Assembly: GCF_001571145.1 (NCBI RefSeq)
Contig: NZ_BCTF01000032.1
Span: forward strand, 1-54,496
Length of the DNA: 54,496 bases
Source of the DNA: Hydrogenophaga flava NBRC 102514
GTDB lineage: Bacteria; Pseudomonadota; Gammaproteobacteria; Burkholderiales; Burkholderiaceae_C
Direction of reading: 5' to 3'
Under the pieces are notes generated by a model. It was not told the DNA's origin. It made no database searches and was given only the letters and a program-made list of their open reading frames with translations. Shown here piece by piece: positions 53,590-54,496 of this stretch (its first letter is position 1; every line of letters starts with the position of its first letter). A program made the position numbers and the translations under genes.

Positions 53590-54496
53590 TCAGAAGCGCC
53601 AGCCCGCGCCCATGCGCACCAGGTGCCGCTTGCCTGAGCCCAGCCCCACGCCGCCGTTGAACATGACCCGGCCTTTCTGGTGAGCGAATGCCATACCCAC
53701 GGCCGTCTGTCCGCCATAGGAAGCGACGCCCACGTTGACGGTGGTTTCCCCGTCGCCGCCGGGTACAAGCGGTATCAGTGCGGCAGCCTGTGCGATGCCC
53801 GCAAACGCCTCCTTGCGCAGCGCCCCGACCTCTTGGCTGGTGTGCTGCATCGCGGATTCCAGGGTGCGCGCATCGCCCCGGTCGGCATACGCTTCGGCGT
53901 AGGCGGTTGCCCGCTCCAGCGTAGCCGCGTCGCCCTGGTCGGCATAGCTCTTGGCCTGGCGCAAGGTGCGGGCGTCCCCGGCGTCGGCGTAGTCTCTGGC
54001 TTCCTGCAGGTTCTGGGCGTTGATGTTGCGCACCTGGCGAACGGTGGCCGCATCACTGTCGGCAACCCCATCGGCCACATGGGTGATGCGCCGCTCGTTG
54101 CCGGCGGAGCCTACCGACACCGTGTTGTCCGCGCTGGTGACCGAGCCGTTGCCCAGCGCGACCGCGTTCCGGTGGCTGGCCTGGGCGTTGTTGCCCACGG
54201 CCACGCTGAGGTCACCGGTGGCGCTGGCGTTGTCACCGAGCGCCGTGGTGTTGGTGCCGGTAGCCTGTGCCCCGACACCGATTGCCACCGACGAGCGGGC
54301 CACTGCACCGGCGCCGATCGCAATGGAGTTGGACTGGATGGCTCGGGCGTCGGTGCCCAGGGCGATGCCATTGGATGACTGGACCGTCGATCCGCTGCCG
54401 ATGGCAATCGCGCCGGAGGGTGATCCGGACGCTCCCGCGCCGATGGCCACTGATGCGCCTCCCAACGCAGCGCTCATCCGGGTGTCGGTGTAGGTA
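53590..54496 (-). CDS. trimeric autotransporter (YadA-like), C-terminal part
   Basis: The frame is open to the window edge, so only the last about 300 residues are present. Head repeats of the YadA type (AIGAGA, AIGSGS, ALGTDA, AIGVGAQATG, AVGNNAQAS) run for about 130 residues. The neck (NTVSVGSAGNERRITHVADG) and a coiled-coil stalk with a roughly 13-residue DAGDARTL-type repeat follow. The YadA anchor ends the protein (VNVGVASYGGQTAVGMAFAH...MGAGWRF), finishing in the Phe typical of outer-membrane barrels. It is a surface adhesin that exports itself as a trimer. Confidence 0.93.
   Translation of the reverse strand, partial: TYTDTRMSAALGGASVAIGAGASGSPSGAIAIGSGSTVQSSNGIALGTDARAIQSNSIAIGAGAVARSSVAIGVGAQATGTNTTALGDNASATGDLSVAVGNNAQASHRNAVALGNGSVTSADNTVSVGSAGNERRITHVADGVADSDAATVRQVRNINAQNLQEARDYADAGDARTLRQAKSYADQGDAATLERATAYAEAYADRGDARTLESAMQHTSQEVGALRKEAFAGIAQAAALIPLVPGGDGETTVNVGVASYGGQTAVGMAFAHQKGRVMFNGGVGLGSGKRHLVRMGAGWRF

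Overview
The window is about 54 kb of GC-rich chromosome. Its gene content and order (mnmG-rsmG-LysE-parA-hydrolase-parB, four CACGTG-cored parS sites, and a repeat family built on GGGCCGCCCCAAGG...CCCCCTCGGGGG) point to Burkholderiales, family Comamonadaceae; a Hydrogenophaga-like genome is my best guess. That placement is inference. The parS sites and parAB suggest proximity to the replication origin, but no oriC is visible here.

Layout. 0.1-4.1 kb: copper response, with a Spy-like periplasmic protein, cueR, a CopZ-type chaperone and the copA ATPase; the copZ and copA promoters are divergent and both have the 19-bp spacer typical of MerR-family targets. 4.1-6.0 kb: a probable antibacterial effector (lysozyme-like region, peptidoglycan-binding domain, XVIPCD-like C-terminus) preceded by a LprI/DUF1311 lipoprotein that looks like its immunity protein. 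6.2-8.8 kb: hemerythrin behind an FNR-type promoter, an MFS permease and a glutathione S-transferase. 8.9-32.4 kb: a large polyamine catabolism and uptake region (agmatinase, PuuB-like oxidase, NtrC-type two-component system, MocR regulator, PuuD, PuuA, a SpuC-like aminotransferase, PotFGHI, PuuC, GabT and a second glutamine-synthetase-like ligase). A candidate sigma-54 promoter lies in front of potF. A retron-type reverse transcriptase and a membrane protein interrupt this region at 25.1-28.1 kb. 32.4-35.1 kb: a second candidate effector, a zeta toxin with the same type of C-terminal domain, plus a small probable antitoxin. 35.2-44.8 kb: an aldolase-family protein, a CRP-like regulator with a matching operator, a cytochrome b561 and two YceI proteins, a hydrolase, a YkgJ protein, an MprF-AcvB pair and an FMN reductase. 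45.0-51.7 kb: mnmG, rsmG, a LysE exporter, parA, a hydrolase and parB with four parS sites. 51.7 kb to the end: a CsgG-like lipoprotein, a Sel1 protein and the C-terminal part of a trimeric autotransporter cut by the window edge.

The main discoveries are as follows. (1) The reverse transcriptase has the retron motifs and is preceded by a perfect 13-bp inverted repeat bracketing about 128 nt, with AGC at the first repeat: a complete candidate msr-msd, not only an RT gene. (2) Two effector-immunity loci 27 kb apart carry related C-terminal domains that suggest delivery by a bacteria-killing type IV secretion system; no secretion genes are in the window. (3) At least seven genes have a -10 hexamer only 6-7 nt before the ATG, which predicts leaderless mRNAs. 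(4) The regulator at 36.4-37.0 kb has a CRP-type RExxxR recognition helix and a perfect TGTGA-N6-TCACA site beside it.
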